Positions 19,932 to 30,478 of a stretch of DNA of 64,000 bases are shown piece after piece; within the stretch, counting starts at the first letter, position 1; each line of letters begins with the position of its first letter. The notes beneath the pieces are model-generated. The model made no database searches, was not told the origin of the DNA, and saw only the letters and a list, made by a program, of their open reading frames with translations. The stretch is from Sophora flavescens. Taxonomy: Eukaryota > Streptophyta > Magnoliopsida > Fabales > Fabaceae. Position numbers and translations under genes: made by a program. Location of the stretch: assembly GCA_030762895.1 (NCBI GenBank), contig CM061070.1, forward strand, positions 50,667,007 to 50,731,006, read 5' to 3'.

Positions 19932-21203
19932 TTAAAACTTAATCCTATTATTCCAATTTATATCAAAATCATACATACCGTGTATGAGATCTGTAGCATG
20001 AGGGAATTCAACTCCTCTTATGGTAAACACTCTCCCGGCAGCTTGAGGTCTAACCATCTGCTGACCGGTTGCGGAAACTCCTCCCTGGGTTCCACCTCTA
20101 TAACGTCCAGCTTCCCTATTCCCAGCTACCGGCTGCGGCATACCTTTCTGTCTACAATCATGAGCATAATGACCTGGTTTCCCATAGTTGAAACAACCAG
20201 ATCCCTCCTTACAATTTCTAACATGGTGCGGTCCTCCGCATCTGAAACAAACTAAGCCTTGTTGTTGCTGGCTTGTTCCGACCACTCGTGTGGTGGCTAC
20301 TGGTGTTGGTGCCACTGTCTGCAATTGTCTGGCATAAGGTCCTTGTCTCTCTTGAGAACCCCTATCTTCTCTCCGTTGGAGAACTGATCGAATAGGACCT
20401 CCACTCCTCTGCTGCCTCTGCTCAGCAGCTTGCCTCAGATATATGCTTTCTATGGCACTGCATCTCTCTACTAGCTCCGGAAAACTCTGGATATCGAGAG
20501 ATACTATAGCCCTCAGTAGTCCATGTCGGAGTCCTTCCTCAAACCTTCTACATTGCCAATCTTCATCTGGGAATCTCTGATAAAATTCAGAGTACTTAAT
20601 CAGAGCCTCAAAACGCGATGCATAATCACCAACCGTCATGTTGCCTTGTTTAAGACTCATGAATTCCCTTTCCTTCTCACGTCGAACTAGACGCGGAAAA
20701 TATTTTTCAAAGAAACAGTTGCTAAACAACTGCCAAGTGATCATTTTGCCCTCATCCTCCAGCAATCTTCGCTTGCCTTTCCACCAAGATTCTGCTCCTC
20801 CAGTTAACATGAAGGCTGCATACGTCACTTTCCTATCCTCTCTGCAGCGCATGGTATCGAATATCTTCTCGATCTCTTGTATCCACCATTCTGCCTTCTC
20901 TGGATCATAATCTCCTCGGAATTGGGGTGGCTTCCCTTTCAGGAAAGTAGCCATTCCGGCATCTTCAGCTGCCGCAGCTCTCCTTTGATTCTGTTGTTCC
21001 TGCTGTTCTTTGTTCATCTGTAGCATCTCAGCATTCTGCTGTGTTTGTAATAACTGAGCAGTAACTATGTTTTTCATGGTATCTTGAGTCTCAGATGACT
21101 CTCCTCCACTTCCGGTATGATTATTTTCCACATTGTTAGTTCCAACAATTCTTTCAGGAGTTCTGTCATCACTGACGATCGGACGTCCTCTTCCACGAGC
21201 CAT
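19932..21203 (-). CDS. TE-F gag polyprotein, 423 aa, uninterrupted
   Basis: The start chosen is the ATG of MARGRGRP at 21203; the frame is open 41 codons further upstream, but the Gly/Arg-rich start matches the family. A glutamine-rich helix spans residues about 48-75, followed by the capsid region with KAEWWIQEIEKIF (104-116), SWWKGKRRLLE and EKYFPRLVRREKEREF. Two zinc knuckles follow. The first (CFRCGGPHHVRNC, 319-331) is one residue shorter than the standard form. The second (CFNYGKPGHYAHDC, 337-350) has Tyr in place of its second Cys. After residue 407 (DLIHG) the frame leaves gag, runs into 3' untranslated sequence and stops, so protease and pol are deleted. The product could form particles in which RNA is copied by enzymes from other elements; that is inference. 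Confidence 0.85.
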   Translation of the reverse strand: MARGRGRPIVSDDRTPERIVGTNNVENNHTGSGGESSETQDTMKNIVTAQLLQTQQNAEMLQMNKEQQEQQNQRRAAAAEDAGMATFLKGKPPQFRGDYDPEKAEWWIQEIEKIFDTMRCREDRKVTYAAFMLTGGAESWWKGKRRLLEDEGKMITWQLFSNCFFEKYFPRLVRREKEREFMSLKQGNMTVGDYASRFEALIKYSEFYQRFPDEDWQCRRFEEGLRHGLLRAIVSLDIQSFPELVERCSAIESIYLRQAAEQRQQRSGGPIRSVLQRREDRGSQERQGPYARQLQTVAPTPVATTRVVGTSQQQQGLVCFRCGGPHHVRNCKEGSGCFNYGKPGHYAHDCRQKGMPQPVAGNREAGRYRGGTQGGVSATGQQMVRPQAAGRVFTIRGVEFPHATDLIHGMYDFDINWNNRIKF

Positions 21204-21416
21204 GATTCTGTAAAAGAAATCATTTGCTCTGATCAATATGACATATAATACCACATAGAAAAGTATATAAATACCATATGCCACACTAATGTTATTTATC
21301 GCGTCGGATTCGGACACACTACCCATCTTCTAAGCATAGTTAAAATCCGATGTGGACTCAACTAGACACGGCCAGTAACAACTTCCTAGACCTCACAGTC
21401 CGATTAGAATCTAACT

Positions 21417-21428
21417 GCTCTGATACCA
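21417..21428 (-). promoter_or_regulatory. TE-F primer binding site (iMet type)
   Basis: Minus strand TGGTATCAGAGC, five bases from the 5' LTR. Confidence 0.95.
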
Positions 21429-21738
21429 CCAAATGAGACACCCCGCTGTGTCCCATTGTATTATTAAATTAGAACCTTATTCTTTATTTACTTAATCGCG
21501 GGCTTACTGTTGAAAATACGTAAAAATTAAAACTTAATTAATAATTATATAACTTATGCAGATATAAAACACACCAAAACTATATTACATAAATACACAC
21601 ATGTTTATTTATTACAAAACCAAAACACTATTAAGGGTACCCTCTCAGTAGGATCCCTCACAGGTATAAACTTCACTACAGACATACTGAGCGGAAATAT
21701 AAATACTCCTTAGACACACTGGCCATAATGCCTATACT

Positions 21739-21822
21739 CTAATCGCCATGAATCACAGCTCGACCTCCAGCATCCGGTTCATACGGAGTTCCATCTAACT
21801 CCTCAGCAACTAGTTCCTCCAT
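21739..21822 (-). CDS. Small LTR-encoded acidic ORF, 27 aa (F 5' LTR)
   Basis: Same frame as 16175-16258, reading AEELDGTPYEPDAGGRAVIH, with small residue changes and the same stop position. Confidence 0.4.
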   Translation of the reverse strand: MEELVAEELDGTPYEPDAGGRAVIHGD

Positions 21823-22074
21823 CGGGTCTTCTCGTACGATCACATCAGAAATAAAATACAACACACAGAAAGATATAGGGAATAAGAAACAGTTCTATCA
21901 TTAAAAAGCGGAAAAGAGTAATAGTAAATTATACAGTAATTGTCACAGACACGCATCACTCAAAATCAACAATCATCCTCAATTCACTATATCATCCTCT
22001 ACCCTCAGCCCATGCAACTAAAACTTTATACTGATGTGGCCATCTTCACTCCTGTCACATTAGTCAGTAGTCCA

Positions 22075-22213
22075 GAACGGTCCCGTGCCAAGAACATACG
22101 AACTCGTCAAGGAGTATCAATCCAGACGGTCCAGTGCCAATAACATACGAACTCGTCAAGGAATATCATTCCATAACGGTCCAGTGCTAAGAACATGCGA
22201 ACTCGTCAAGAAC
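22075..22213 (-). repeat. Minisatellite, 3 units (F 5' LTR)
   Basis: Counterpart of 16507-16760 with fewer units. Confidence 0.8.
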
Positions 22214-22702
22214 TAAAGAATATTACGATAGTCTACCTCGGCATCCACATCCGTAGGGCACTCACCCGCAATATCCGATATCCCCAACATAGGATATCCT
22301 GGCCTCGTGTGTTCCACTCACACGGCAGTGAATAACAATACATCTATAAATGAATCTCCCTAAATTACATCAACAACAACTTAGTGCCTCAACCTTCCAT
22401 CAGAGTCTCAACACCTTTTTCCTCATAGATAAAACCACTTAATTAGGCTAGGCACCTCTAAATCACCTTTATTCTCTCACCCAAACAATTATACCTCCGA
22501 GCAATATATATATCTTTCCTTAGCATCATCTAAGAATAGCATTAAACCCAGGCAGATCATGCATAACATATCATCAGAAAATATTCAAATATCTCAATAT
22601 CATATAAAGCAATTTATCACAGCCAACTCATAATAATCAAACCAAATAAATAACCAAGTCAGACTCTGTCACGGCCTGGCCGTGATAGCCATCAAGGTCG
22701 TG

Positions 22703-23960
22703 TGATGAGCCTCTGTTTGACTGGTTTTATAACCAGTAAAGACCTTGGCTTTGTGCTTATTTTATATCATTTTTACCCAAATTAGACTTGATTGTCTCTA
22801 AGTAGTATCTTGAGTCTGTAAATTGTTTTTAAGATAATTTAGTTGATTTAGAGTGAATAAAGTATTTACTTTTATTTCGTTTTCAGGTAAATAAAAAGGA
22901 ATAATTCTGGAGTTTCTCGCCCCCGAGAAGGCCGCTCGCCTCGCGACCCCGAAGCTGACTGTTCCAAGAAAATGCAAAGTCTCTGGTTCGCCCCGCGAAT
23001 AAATGGCTCGCCTCGCGAGTCATCCAACCATGAAAAGTCAGAGACGATCACGGCTTGCCCGTGTAGAAGGTAACGGGCGTTGCAGTTTTGGAATTTGAAG
23101 AGTTCGCCTCGCGAAGGTTATGCTCGCCTCGCGAGAAGACCAAGAGTTGCAGACCTTTCGCATAATTCGCCTCGCGAGCAGTGCTTCGCCTCGCGAGGAC
23201 TTGGATTCCAGAATTTGTATATAAACTGCTCTATGGCAGAATGATAGGTAGCTAGTTTTTAGGCTGGGCTAGTCAGTTTTGGCTAAGTCTCAGTTAGTAG
23301 TTAATTAGTTTTAGTCTTATTTTCTCTTCTTTTGTTTTATTTCTGTAATGGAGAATTAGTCTCCTAGATTAATCTACTGTAATTGGTTTCTGTTAACACT
23401 TGAGGTTCTTGTATTCCTGTTTGTATGCTTTTCTCTTTTCAATGCCATATTATATGTTTCTGTTTGTTATTTCAGTAATGTATAGTGTGGTATTGTTTCA
23501 TTTCGGTGATGCTATGTTCCTATATATAATCGCGTTTGTTATTTCGCGTGTGTTCATTCATGTTCGTTTGTTCATGAGAGCTTAACCCCGTTTGTTATTT
23601 CGGGAATAGGAACATACATCTGTAGTAGCGATTTTCGTTTGTTAATTGTTGCTACAACCGGGAGGGGATTAGTATCTGCTTAGGATTTGCATGAACCAAT
23701 GATAGTGGGAAACTGAGAACAGTAGGTTAATCGCTTTTGTTTATTTGCTAATTTCTTAAACTGCTTTGTTTCTTTTCTCTGTTTTTGATTTGTTTCCTTT
23801 ATTTTATTTTAATCTCAAAACCCCCATTTCTAACTTTTACTAATTTTCTGATAATAATAACAACACCTAAAGAGTCCTTGAGAGACGATCCGAGTTGTCA
23901 TTCTATACTGCATTATTTATAATCGCTCGTTCTTTTTGGCGCGTGGCGACAGCGCGGTCA
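22703..23960 (+). repeat. TE-G 5' LTR (1,258 bp)
   Basis: Contains a GC-rich island with CTCGCCTCGCGAG-type palindromes (22915-23205), a possible TATA element TATATAAACTG near 23217, then TC-rich transcribed sequence. Confidence 0.93.
22915..23205 (+). repeat. TCGCGA-type palindrome cluster in the G 5' LTR
   Basis: About eight copies of YTCGCCYCGCGAR, dense in CpG, immediately upstream of the likely TATA element. Repeated in the 3' LTR at about 26894-27185. Confidence 0.8.
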
Positions 23961-23965
23961 AAAAT

Positions 23966-23983
23966 TGGCGCCGTTGCCGGGGA
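23966..23983 (+). promoter_or_regulatory. TE-G primer binding site (tRNA-Asp type)
   Basis: TGGCGCCGTTGCCGGGGA, five bases after the 5' LTR. Confidence 0.95.
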
Positions 23984-24080
23984 CTCTGGTTTGTTGTTAT
24001 TAGCAGAAAGTTACATTTAAAAAAAAAATAAAAATCTTTGCTAATTAGTTTTGTCTGCTTTGTCTGGATGTTTGATTGCC

Positions 24081-24917
24081 ATGGATAATTACATGTATGG
24101 ATATTTGCCTAATGTTTATTATGAACCACCACCTTGCATGTATTATCCTAATTTTAGTGAGCCACCACCATACTATCCTAGCCAAGTGACCACCTCTGCA
24201 CCTTCCGAACCTTCCCTAGAGGACCTGTGCAAACAGATGACTGCACAGATAAGTGCACATATGGAAGAAATGAGGCAACAAATGGCCGAGCAAACTCAAC
24301 GGATGATAGAGGAATTTCAACAGAAGATGGAGGCTGAGTACCAGAGGGACCAAGCTGAATCTCAGAAGTTGTGGGCTATAATTGATCAAGTTACCGCCAA
24401 CTCAGCTGCAATGCTAACTCCACAGCCCCTTGAGGAACATAAGGATTCACAGATGGTTATTCCTGAAAATACTTTTGATGATAATTCTGATGATAATGTT
24501 TCTGTTGATGATGAATTATGTGTTGAATCCCCTGATCCTAATGCTTGTTATTGTGATGGAACTGCATTGTGTGTAGAATGTTTTACAGGTTTATACTTTT
24601 CAGGAAAAATAGAAAAAGCAGATCGTTTTGCAGGTTTATTTTTTTCAGGAAACTTAGGAAATGAGGATCAGGAGGATCAGGAGAACATTTGCTCCACCGT
24701 GCTTAAGGATAAAGAAGAACCTTTGGGAGTAGATGATTCGAGTAAAACAATTGAATGTGTTAAGAGTAATGGGGTGGATGCACTGATTGAAGAATCTCCA
24801 GACATTCTAACTTTTTCTGATTCATTTTCTTGTAATATATGTACTAACTCTAACCTTTGTGTGGTGTGTGCTGAAATTTCTGCATGTATAGCAGTGAAAA
24901 ATTTGTTTGTGCAGTGA
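24081..24917 (+). CDS. TE-G gag-like coiled-coil protein, 278 aa
   Basis: The start chosen is the ATG of MDNYMYGYLPN; the frame also has an ATG ten codons upstream. The N-terminus is Tyr/Pro-rich (YYEPPPCMYYP). A long heptad-like helix rich in Gln, Glu and Met follows (about residues 45-115, for example MEEMRQQMAEQTQRMIEEF). The second half is acidic with scattered Cys pairs (NACYCDGTALCVECF, SCNICTNSNLCVVC) that do not fit the standard CCHC knuckle. It has no pol motifs. I read it as a degenerate or specialised gag of a non-autonomous element. A second frame overlaps its end in +2, as if one base had shifted. Confidence 0.65.
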   Translation: MDNYMYGYLPNVYYEPPPCMYYPNFSEPPPYYPSQVTTSAPSEPSLEDLCKQMTAQISAHMEEMRQQMAEQTQRMIEEFQQKMEAEYQRDQAESQKLWAIIDQVTANSAAMLTPQPLEEHKDSQMVIPENTFDDNSDDNVSVDDELCVESPDPNACYCDGTALCVECFTGLYFSGKIEKADRFAGLFFSGNLGNEDQEDQENICSTVLKDKEEPLGVDDSSKTIECVKSNGVDALIEESPDILTFSDSFSCNICTNSNLCVVCAEISACIAVKNLFVQ

Positions 24918-25267
24918 ATGAAGAAAGTGCAGAAAATGAAGCAGCACCAGTAACCGTTTCTAACTATTTGCCACCTCCCCCTGAGGAACCAGAGATGGAG
25001 TTGAAACCCTTGGATTTTGCACCATGGCCAATCCAAGAGGTTGAGCCCCACTTTTATTGGGGAGATTTTATTGAGAAAGAGGTCAACTGTGACCCCAGAG
25101 GAAGTGAAAAGTCCGCCGCACTGGGCGAGGTTACTATGATTGTCAAGCACCCACTTCCGCATCAAAGCTGCAAGCTAGGGAACCATGGATCAAGTTTCAG
25201 TCCTTTGGCTACCACGTGGGCCTTATGCTACAAGCAGTGGGATCCTGGTGGAACCGCCCTTCAATGA
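24884..25267 (+). CDS. TE-G second ORF, 127 aa, possible frameshifted continuation
   Basis: Overlaps the end of the previous frame by 34 nt. Contains a proline-rich run (YLPPPPEEPE) and acidic/aromatic segments (PHFYWGDFIEKEV), ending near WALCYKQWDPGG. No recognisable domain. It may be the C-terminal part of the preceding protein after a frameshift, or a separate small protein. Confidence 0.45.
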   Translation: MYSSEKFVCAVNEESAENEAAPVTVSNYLPPPPEEPEMELKPLDFAPWPIQEVEPHFYWGDFIEKEVNCDPRGSEKSAALGEVTMIVKHPLPHQSCKLGNHGSSFSPLATTWALCYKQWDPGGTALQ

Positions 25268-26661
25268 GTTTTCTTAACCCTTTCTCCTTTTTAATTTCCT
25301 TTTCCTTACTTTAATTCTGTTTTGTTTTGAATAAAGCTCCTGAATAATTTGAGAAGCTCAGGAGTTGTGTTTGAGTCTTTTGTCGGCAAGTTTATTGGTT
25401 TGATTGATTTTGCATAGATGGATTGCATGATAGTGTTGACTGTTTTCCCCCTAGGATTTGAAATTTTTTTTGAAAAATGATCCCAATGTGATTGAAAACT
25501 GAACTTTGAGATTTTATTATGATGGCATGATTTATGATAAGTTTGGGGTGATAGGAAGCACACACTAGGGATAGAATCTCTTTCAAGCAATTTGCACATA
25601 AATGTCCAGGTGAGGTTTTGGGCCTCCAACATGTTTTAAACTGTGTGAAAATCACTTTTTAAGTTGCACTTTCCTGAATTTGCTTGAATCTCTTTTTGAT
25701 TTGCATGATTATGTGTTTGCTTCATATGATTTAGGCATTTTCTTTGTAAATAGCTACTTAGCCTAAAATAACCATTCCTAATGCATGTTCCTTAGTTAGC
25801 CCCATTGAGCCTATTAGCCTGTTAATTCTTGTTAACCTTATGTTACAAGCTAAAATCTGAAAAACCATGTTAACCCGATCTTAGGATTAGGAGAGCATGG
25901 AAGCTTAGTGAGAAATTGGTTGCAAGAAATTAAGTTTGGGGTGGCTACCCGGTGCAATGTGTTGATTGGGATTGAGAAAAAAATTTATCCAAAGAAGAAA
26001 AAAAAAAAAAAAAAAAAAAAAAGAAAAACATAAAAAAAAAATACAAAAATACAAAAATGCCAAAAAGAAATAAAAAGGTTGTAGTCACCCAAGGCATAAA
26101 GAAAAATGAGAAAAGGAACTTGAGTGAATGTCAAAGTGTAAATAAAGTTTCATGCTCTCTTAGTTCCTAGGGTCTTCAGCCTAGTTCTTTTGTATATCCT
26201 ACCCTTAGCCAGGCCCCATTACAACCCATAAAAGACCTTTTGATGTTGTATGCATATTTTCTGTGGGAATCATTTGGAGATGAAAATCAAATTTATGGGA
26301 AGTGCTTCTGAAAAGTGAAATGAGTGAATTGTTGATAGCCTGACAAAAACTGAGCGTTGAGTGAACACAAATTTCCCTTGTGAGGAAGGCAGTTGTTTGA
26401 TTTTGGTGATCTCTCTTTTGTGTGTGACTTGGATCCCCTGCTTAGATTAATAAGTGTTTGAATGATGAAATTCTCAATTGTTTAGAATAAATGATTGCGG
26501 GGATTACTTTGCTTGGAAGGGGGAACATTGAAAGAAAAATTCTTTGAAAAATTGCTTGAAATCTGTGTGAAAGTTAATTGAGTCCTTAAGCTTGCCATGT
26601 TTTGCCAGGTCTTGAGTCTTTTTAAGTTTTTTTAGTGTAGTTTGCTTGGGGACAAGCAAAG
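25268..26661 (+). other. TE-G non-coding internal region
   Basis: No convincing frame. Includes an A-rich tract (25988-26048) and repeated AAGTTTGGGGTG-like phrases (25538, 25931) resembling the polypurine tract. This is where pol would be expected in an autonomous relative. Confidence 0.6.
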
Positions 26662-26679
26662 TTTAAGTTTGGGGTATTT
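26662..26679 (+). promoter_or_regulatory. TE-G polypurine tract
   Basis: TTTAAGTTTGGGGTATTT directly before the 3' LTR; the form typical of Athila-like elements. Confidence 0.85.
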
Positions 26680-27942
26680 TGATGAGCCTCTGTTTGACTG
26701 GTTTTATAACCAGTAAAGACCTTGGCTTTGTGCTTATTTTATATCATTTTTACCCAAATTAGACTTGATTGTCTCTAAGTAGTATCTTGAGTCTGTAAAT
26801 TGTTTTTAAGATAATTTAGTTGATTTAGAGTGAATAAAGTATTTACTTTTATTTTCTGTTTTCAGGTAAATACAAAGGAATAATTCTGGAGTTTCTCGCC
26901 CCGCGAGAAGGCCGCTCGCCTCGCGACCCCGAAGCTGACTGTTCCAAGAAAATGCAAAGTCTCTGGTTCGCCCCGCGAATAAATGGCTCGCCTCGCGAGT
27001 CATCCAACCATGAAAAGTCAGAGACGATCACGGCTTGCCCGTGTAGAAGGTAACGGGCGTTGCAGTTTTGGAATTTGAAGAGTTCGCCTCGCGAAGGTTA
27101 TGCTCGCCTCGCGAGAAGACCAAGAGTTGCAGACCTTTCGCATAATTCGCCTCGCGAGCAGTGCTTCGCCTCGCGAGGACTTGGATTCCAGAATTTGTAT
27201 ATAAACTGCTCTATGGCAGAATGATAGGTAGCTAGTTTTTAGGCTGGGCTAGTCAGTTTTGGCTAAGTCTCAGTTAGTAGTTAATTAGTTTTAGTCTTAT
27301 TTTCTCTTCTTTTGTTTTATTTCTGTAATGGAGAATTAGTCTCCTAGATTAATCTACTGTAATTGGTTTCTGTTAACACTTGAGGTTCTTGTATTCCTGT
27401 TTTGTATGCTTTTCTCTTTTCAATGCCATATTATATGTTTCGTTTGTTATTTCAAAATGTATAGTGTGGTATTGTTTCATTTCGTGATGCTATGTTCCTA
27501 TATATAATCACGTTTGTTATTTCGCGTGTGTTCATTCATGTTCGCTTGTTCATGAGAGCTTAACCCCGCTTTGTTATTTCGGGAATAGGAACATACATCT
27601 CGTAGTAGCGATTTTCGCTTGTTAATTGTTGCTACAACCGGGAGGGGATTAGTATCTCGCTTAGGATTTGCATGAACCAATGATAGTGGGAAACCGAGAA
27701 CAAGATGGTTAATCGCTTTTGTTTATTTGCTAATTTCTTAAACTGCTTTGTTTCTTTTCTCTGTTTTTGATTTGTTTCCTTTATTTTATTTTAATCTCAA
27801 AACCCCCATTTCTAACTTTTACTAATTTTCTGATAATAATAACAACACCTAAAGAGTCCTTGAGAGACGATCCGAGTTGTCGCTCTATACTGCATTATTT
27901 ATAATCGCTCGTTCTTTTTGGCGCGTGGCGACAGCGCGGTCA
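26680..27942 (+). repeat. TE-G 3' LTR (1,263 bp)
   Basis: Near-identical to the 5' LTR, with a few single-base indels in T-rich tracts and a slightly different start of the GC-rich island. Confidence 0.93.
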
Positions 27943-29240
27943 TCGTGACAGACATCAAAGGCAAGAATTCCATAAAATGTAAACTCAGAACGGCCTGGCC
28001 ATGACAACCATCATGACCGTGACAGACAGCAAACATCCTCACTATCATAATTATCAAAACACTGAAACAATACGTCACATGCAGATGGAATACCTCAACC
28101 AGCGGATCACAAACAGTCAAAAGTAAATAATTCAGACATCCTCAAATACTTAAAATCAACTTAATGTCGATAAACCTACAATCCTCGAATCACCATTGGT
28201 TTTACAGAAAAGGTTTCCAATAGGATTTTGGTCTTGTCGATTACTCGACTACTAGTAGGGTTTAGGTCGCCCTACACAATTATCATATAATCTACTACTT
28301 ATCGATTCCGACGATAGGTTGATTCTTTTCCCCACCCGAGCTAGCACCGGAAACACGTACACGATGATCCTCGTTATCCCACCACGAGTTAACACAACCA
28401 CCTTCAACCAAACAACATAACTATAATTAATCAACTAACAACCATCTTTGACACTTAAGGGCTAGGTTCGGCCAAGACTTGGAAAATAGGTTCAGGGTTA
28501 TCTTCTTAATGCCATCTTTTGGATCTTAGTTACTAGAGTCTTAACTAACATAGATTACTTATTACAAGACTAAAATTTGAAACAAAATCCTCTAACCTTT
28601 AGGGTTAGGGTTTCGGCCAAGGGCTGACTTTTAGGGTTCAAAATCCTTAAAATTTCTAATCATGATTAAGTCATATATTAATGATCCTTGATTAACCTAA
28701 ATCATAGATTAGTGACTAAACAACTAAAGTTGAAACTCAAAACTGCCTATATCTTTTATACAAGGATTCGGCCTCAACATGTTCATAGGGTTAGGGTTCT
28801 TAGTTTAATAAACCAACTTGGATTTATTAAGCATACATACTAATAGCTTGATTAACAAGATCATTAATGAAAACCATGAACAAAAACTCTACCAAACCTA
28901 CTTTGATAGATTCGGCCAAGGCTAGGTTTTTAGGAAAGAAATTTTTGATTACATCATGCTCTTATATTTAGATAATATGCATGATATCAAGAAGATAGAA
29001 AGTAGTTTCATCATCATTAGAAACTTTAAAGTGATGAACAACTATAATATAAACCTTGAATCAAGAAACTTGCTAAAGAACATAGGAATGATTAAGAATG
29101 AAGATTAGGATTTACCTCTTGAAGATCAATGACAAAGGAAATCCAAGAAACTTGCTTCACAAACTTATCACTAAAGAACTTATGAACTTAGGGTTTTGAA
29201 CAAAAAGGCATTAGAAACTAAGTGAAAAGTGAGAGTATGG

Positions 29241-29248
29241 TATTTATA
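29241..29248 (-). promoter_or_regulatory. TATA box, F 5' LTR
   Basis: TATAAATA on the minus strand; it would drive the TE-F genomic RNA, whose leader is now interrupted by TE-G. Confidence 0.75.
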
Positions 29249-30100
29249 GAGATAGTGGCGCCATCTTGGGAAGGATCTAGAAATGATGAGTTGTCTTGCT
29301 AAAAGGATTCAAATGCAATTAAGTTCTAAGGACCAATTTGCAAAGATTCCAAAAGTTGAAGGACTAGTTTGCAAATTGTCAATAAAGTGTCAGGATGATG
29401 ATTTTTCCACATTTAATGCAAGCTTATCTTGACCAAAGTTGGCTGATTTTTGAGTCAAAGATATTTTAAGACAATTCAAGAATGTTTGAGAAGATTATAG
29501 AAGCTTGAAGAACAAAGTGGAAGGATGTAGAACAATCTAGAGTTTTCTTGACTTATCCAACAACAAATGAGGGCAGCCATCAATCCTCATGGTCTTTTGC
29601 ATGGGCTTTCTCAATTTGGGCTTGGTTTCATTTTTGTGGGGTCCACTTGAAGATTTAAGCATTAGGCTTAAGATAGGAAACTTGTAAAGTTTCAAATAGG
29701 CTTTATGGAATCAAACCATGAACTAGAAAATTTTGGGCTTCATAGCCACGACCATTAGAGATTGGAAACAAGAATTCTAGCCCAATCCACTTGAAAAAAA
29801 CGTAGAAACTAATTTAGGGACAAAAGGGTAATTTACAGAAAGTTCAGGGGCTTAAACGTAAAATTCATAAATTTTCTATTTAACACTGAAGAACCTTATA
29901 AACTTAAAAATATGATGAATACCCTTGAATCATCTCAAAATCCTAAGATAAATCCTCTATCGGCTCTTAGAAACTCCGAAATCCCTTCCGTCGTCTACCC
30001 GATTACGCGTTTCGCTCGAAAAACATAAATTATTTTATTTTTTTTTCCGAAAATAAATCTAAAAATACAGAATTGTAGAAAATAAAATGCTAAACTTAAG

Positions 30101-30215
30101 TCTTTCGTTCACGAATTAAAATTAGGTCTTTTGTGCAGTATTATTATCACACAATGGAATTCATGTCGGGTTTCGCCTGACTTTCCAACCTAAATTTTAA
30201 TCGTAGCTTCCTACA
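30101..30215 (-). promoter_or_regulatory. Conserved U3 block, F 5' LTR copy
   Basis: Counterpart of 19437-19560. Confidence 0.65.
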
Positions 30216-30478
30216 TTCAAGTAGGATTGAGTAGTAAACTCCGTTTATTTAAAATAATTTTCTAAAACTCAAATAAATTTATAAACATATTTATATGTAT
30301 TACTGTTATTTAAAACAATGAAATACAGGTGTTACATAAACCAATTTCTATGGATTTCTAATAAACTCTACTTTCATATTCTAAGAACTTGTATCAAACA
30401 AACATCTCTAACCTATTTTTCCAAGGAAGGCCGAAACTAGGTATTAGTGACCTAGGAAGTTTTGTTTCAACTTTTTGA

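Larger units (their letters stand above)
22703..27942 (+). mobile_element. TE-G: Athila-like non-autonomous LTR retrotransposon (5,240 bp)
   Basis: LTRs 22703-23960 and 26680-27942 are near-identical, both running TGATGAGCCTCTG to CAGCGCGGTCA. The target duplication TCGTG is present on both sides (22698-22702, 27943-27947). The primer site is of tRNA-Asp type, as in Athila and related lineages. The internal region has a coiled-coil gag-like ORF and no pol. The near-identity of the LTRs implies a young insertion, the latest event in this half of the window. Confidence 0.93.
15870..30336 (-). mobile_element. TE-F: gag-only, Tekay-like LTR retrotransposon
   Basis: 3' LTR 15870-19675, internal 19676-21433, 5' LTR 21434-30336 (interrupted by TE-G). 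Flanks are GAAAC (15865-15869) and TAAAC (30337-30341), a duplication with one change, and the outer sequence joins up as an E-family LTR matching E1 near 11195. The primer site is intact. The internal region carries gag and then jumps to the short 3' untranslated part, with no protease, RT or integrase. It is therefore non-autonomous. Confidence 0.92.
21434..30336 (-). repeat. TE-F 5' LTR, interrupted by TE-G
   Basis: Pieces 21434-22702 and 27948-30336 join into an LTR collinear with 15870-19675. On the + strand it starts TGAGACACCCCGCTG and ends CAGGTGTTACA. The break is in a GC-rich stretch of repeated CACGGCC/CCATGAC motifs. Confidence 0.92.

Noticed and set aside
24677..25165. 162-aa frame on the minus strand in TE-G
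   Set aside because: Antisense shadow of the two gag-like frames; no supporting motif.
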